A DNA stretch of 5,293 bases. Origin: an archaeon (GTDB lineage Archaea > Hydrothermarchaeota > Hydrothermarchaeia > Hydrothermarchaeales > JALUUU01). The translations under genes and the position numbers were made by a program. How positions within the stretch are numbered: the first letter of the stretch is position 1; every line of letters begins with the position of its first letter. The stretch lies in assembly GCA_027021185.1 (NCBI GenBank), contig JALUUU010000258.1, positions 1 to 5,293 of the forward strand, written 5' to 3'. Positions 5,273 to 5,293 of the stretch are shown here, piece by piece. Under the pieces are notes generated by a model, which searched no databases, was not told the DNA's origin, and worked only from the letters and a program-made list of their open reading frames with translations.

Positions 5273-5293
5273 ATGCAGTCTGTTAGAGGGTTA
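5273..5293 (+). CDS. Possible start of a gene continuing beyond the window
   Basis: Only seven codons are visible (MQSVRGL), so the product cannot be identified. Support is the SD-like GAGGTGA 9 bases upstream and the A/T-rich promoter-like DNA at 5133-5170, which would give a leader of roughly 80-100 bases. The GTG at 5268 in another frame (MRCSLLEG) is an alternative start with tighter spacing. The stretch 5101-5256 between hisA and this point otherwise holds no gene that I can support. Confidence 0.28.

Noticed and set aside
5199..5292. 31-codon minus-strand open frame at the right edge (would be a gene's C-terminus)
   Set aside because: The peptide shows no recognisable feature, the frame is short enough to be chance, and the plus strand here has an SD and start codon instead.

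Overview
The window looks archaeal, most likely euryarchaeal. Four of the genes have A/T-rich TATA-like boxes about 23-30 bases ahead of their start codons and no Shine-Dalgarno (SD) site, which is typical of leaderless archaeal transcription. Possible terminators are bare T-runs, Arg is written mostly as AGG/CGG and Ile often as ATA, a DUF763 protein is present, and HisA carries a motif form I associate with methanogen-type enzymes. I cannot place it below phylum level. No mobile element, CRISPR array, tRNA or rRNA is visible.

Layout. (1) Bases 1-487 (+): a small P-loop kinase (COG0645-like), cut by the left edge just before its Walker A motif. (2) Bases 484-1518 (-): a COG2187 aminoglycoside-phosphotransferase-like kinase, convergent with the first gene and overlapping it by 4 bases. 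These two domains are often fused in one bacterial protein. (3) Bases 1519-1607: a divergent intergenic region with promoter-like boxes. (4) Bases 1608-2723 (+): a DUF763 protein with a helix-hairpin-helix motif. (5) Bases 2724-2862: a T-run/TATA-like stretch, then a leader with an 11-bp long-range stem, then a strong SD. (6) Bases 2863-2991 (+): an unannotated 42-residue protein. (7) Bases 3032-4342 (-): an MtaD/DadD-type deaminase of SAH, methylthioadenosine or 5'-deoxyadenosine. (8) Bases 4343-4383: a 41-base divergent promoter. (9) Bases 4384-5100 (+): hisA, histidine biosynthesis. (10) Bases 5101-5293: A/T-rich DNA with a 14-bp direct repeat and TATT motifs at roughly helical spacing, then a G/T-rich leader with an SD and a possible start codon at 5273.

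The genes do not form one operon: orientations run + - + + - +, and most are apparently transcribed singly. The enzymes are housekeeping (nucleoside salvage, histidine synthesis) plus three poorly characterised proteins (two kinase-like, one DUF763). I found no convincing new multi-gene system. The least explained part is 2731-2991: a structured leader and SD ahead of a tiny protein, in a neighbourhood where the other genes look leaderless.
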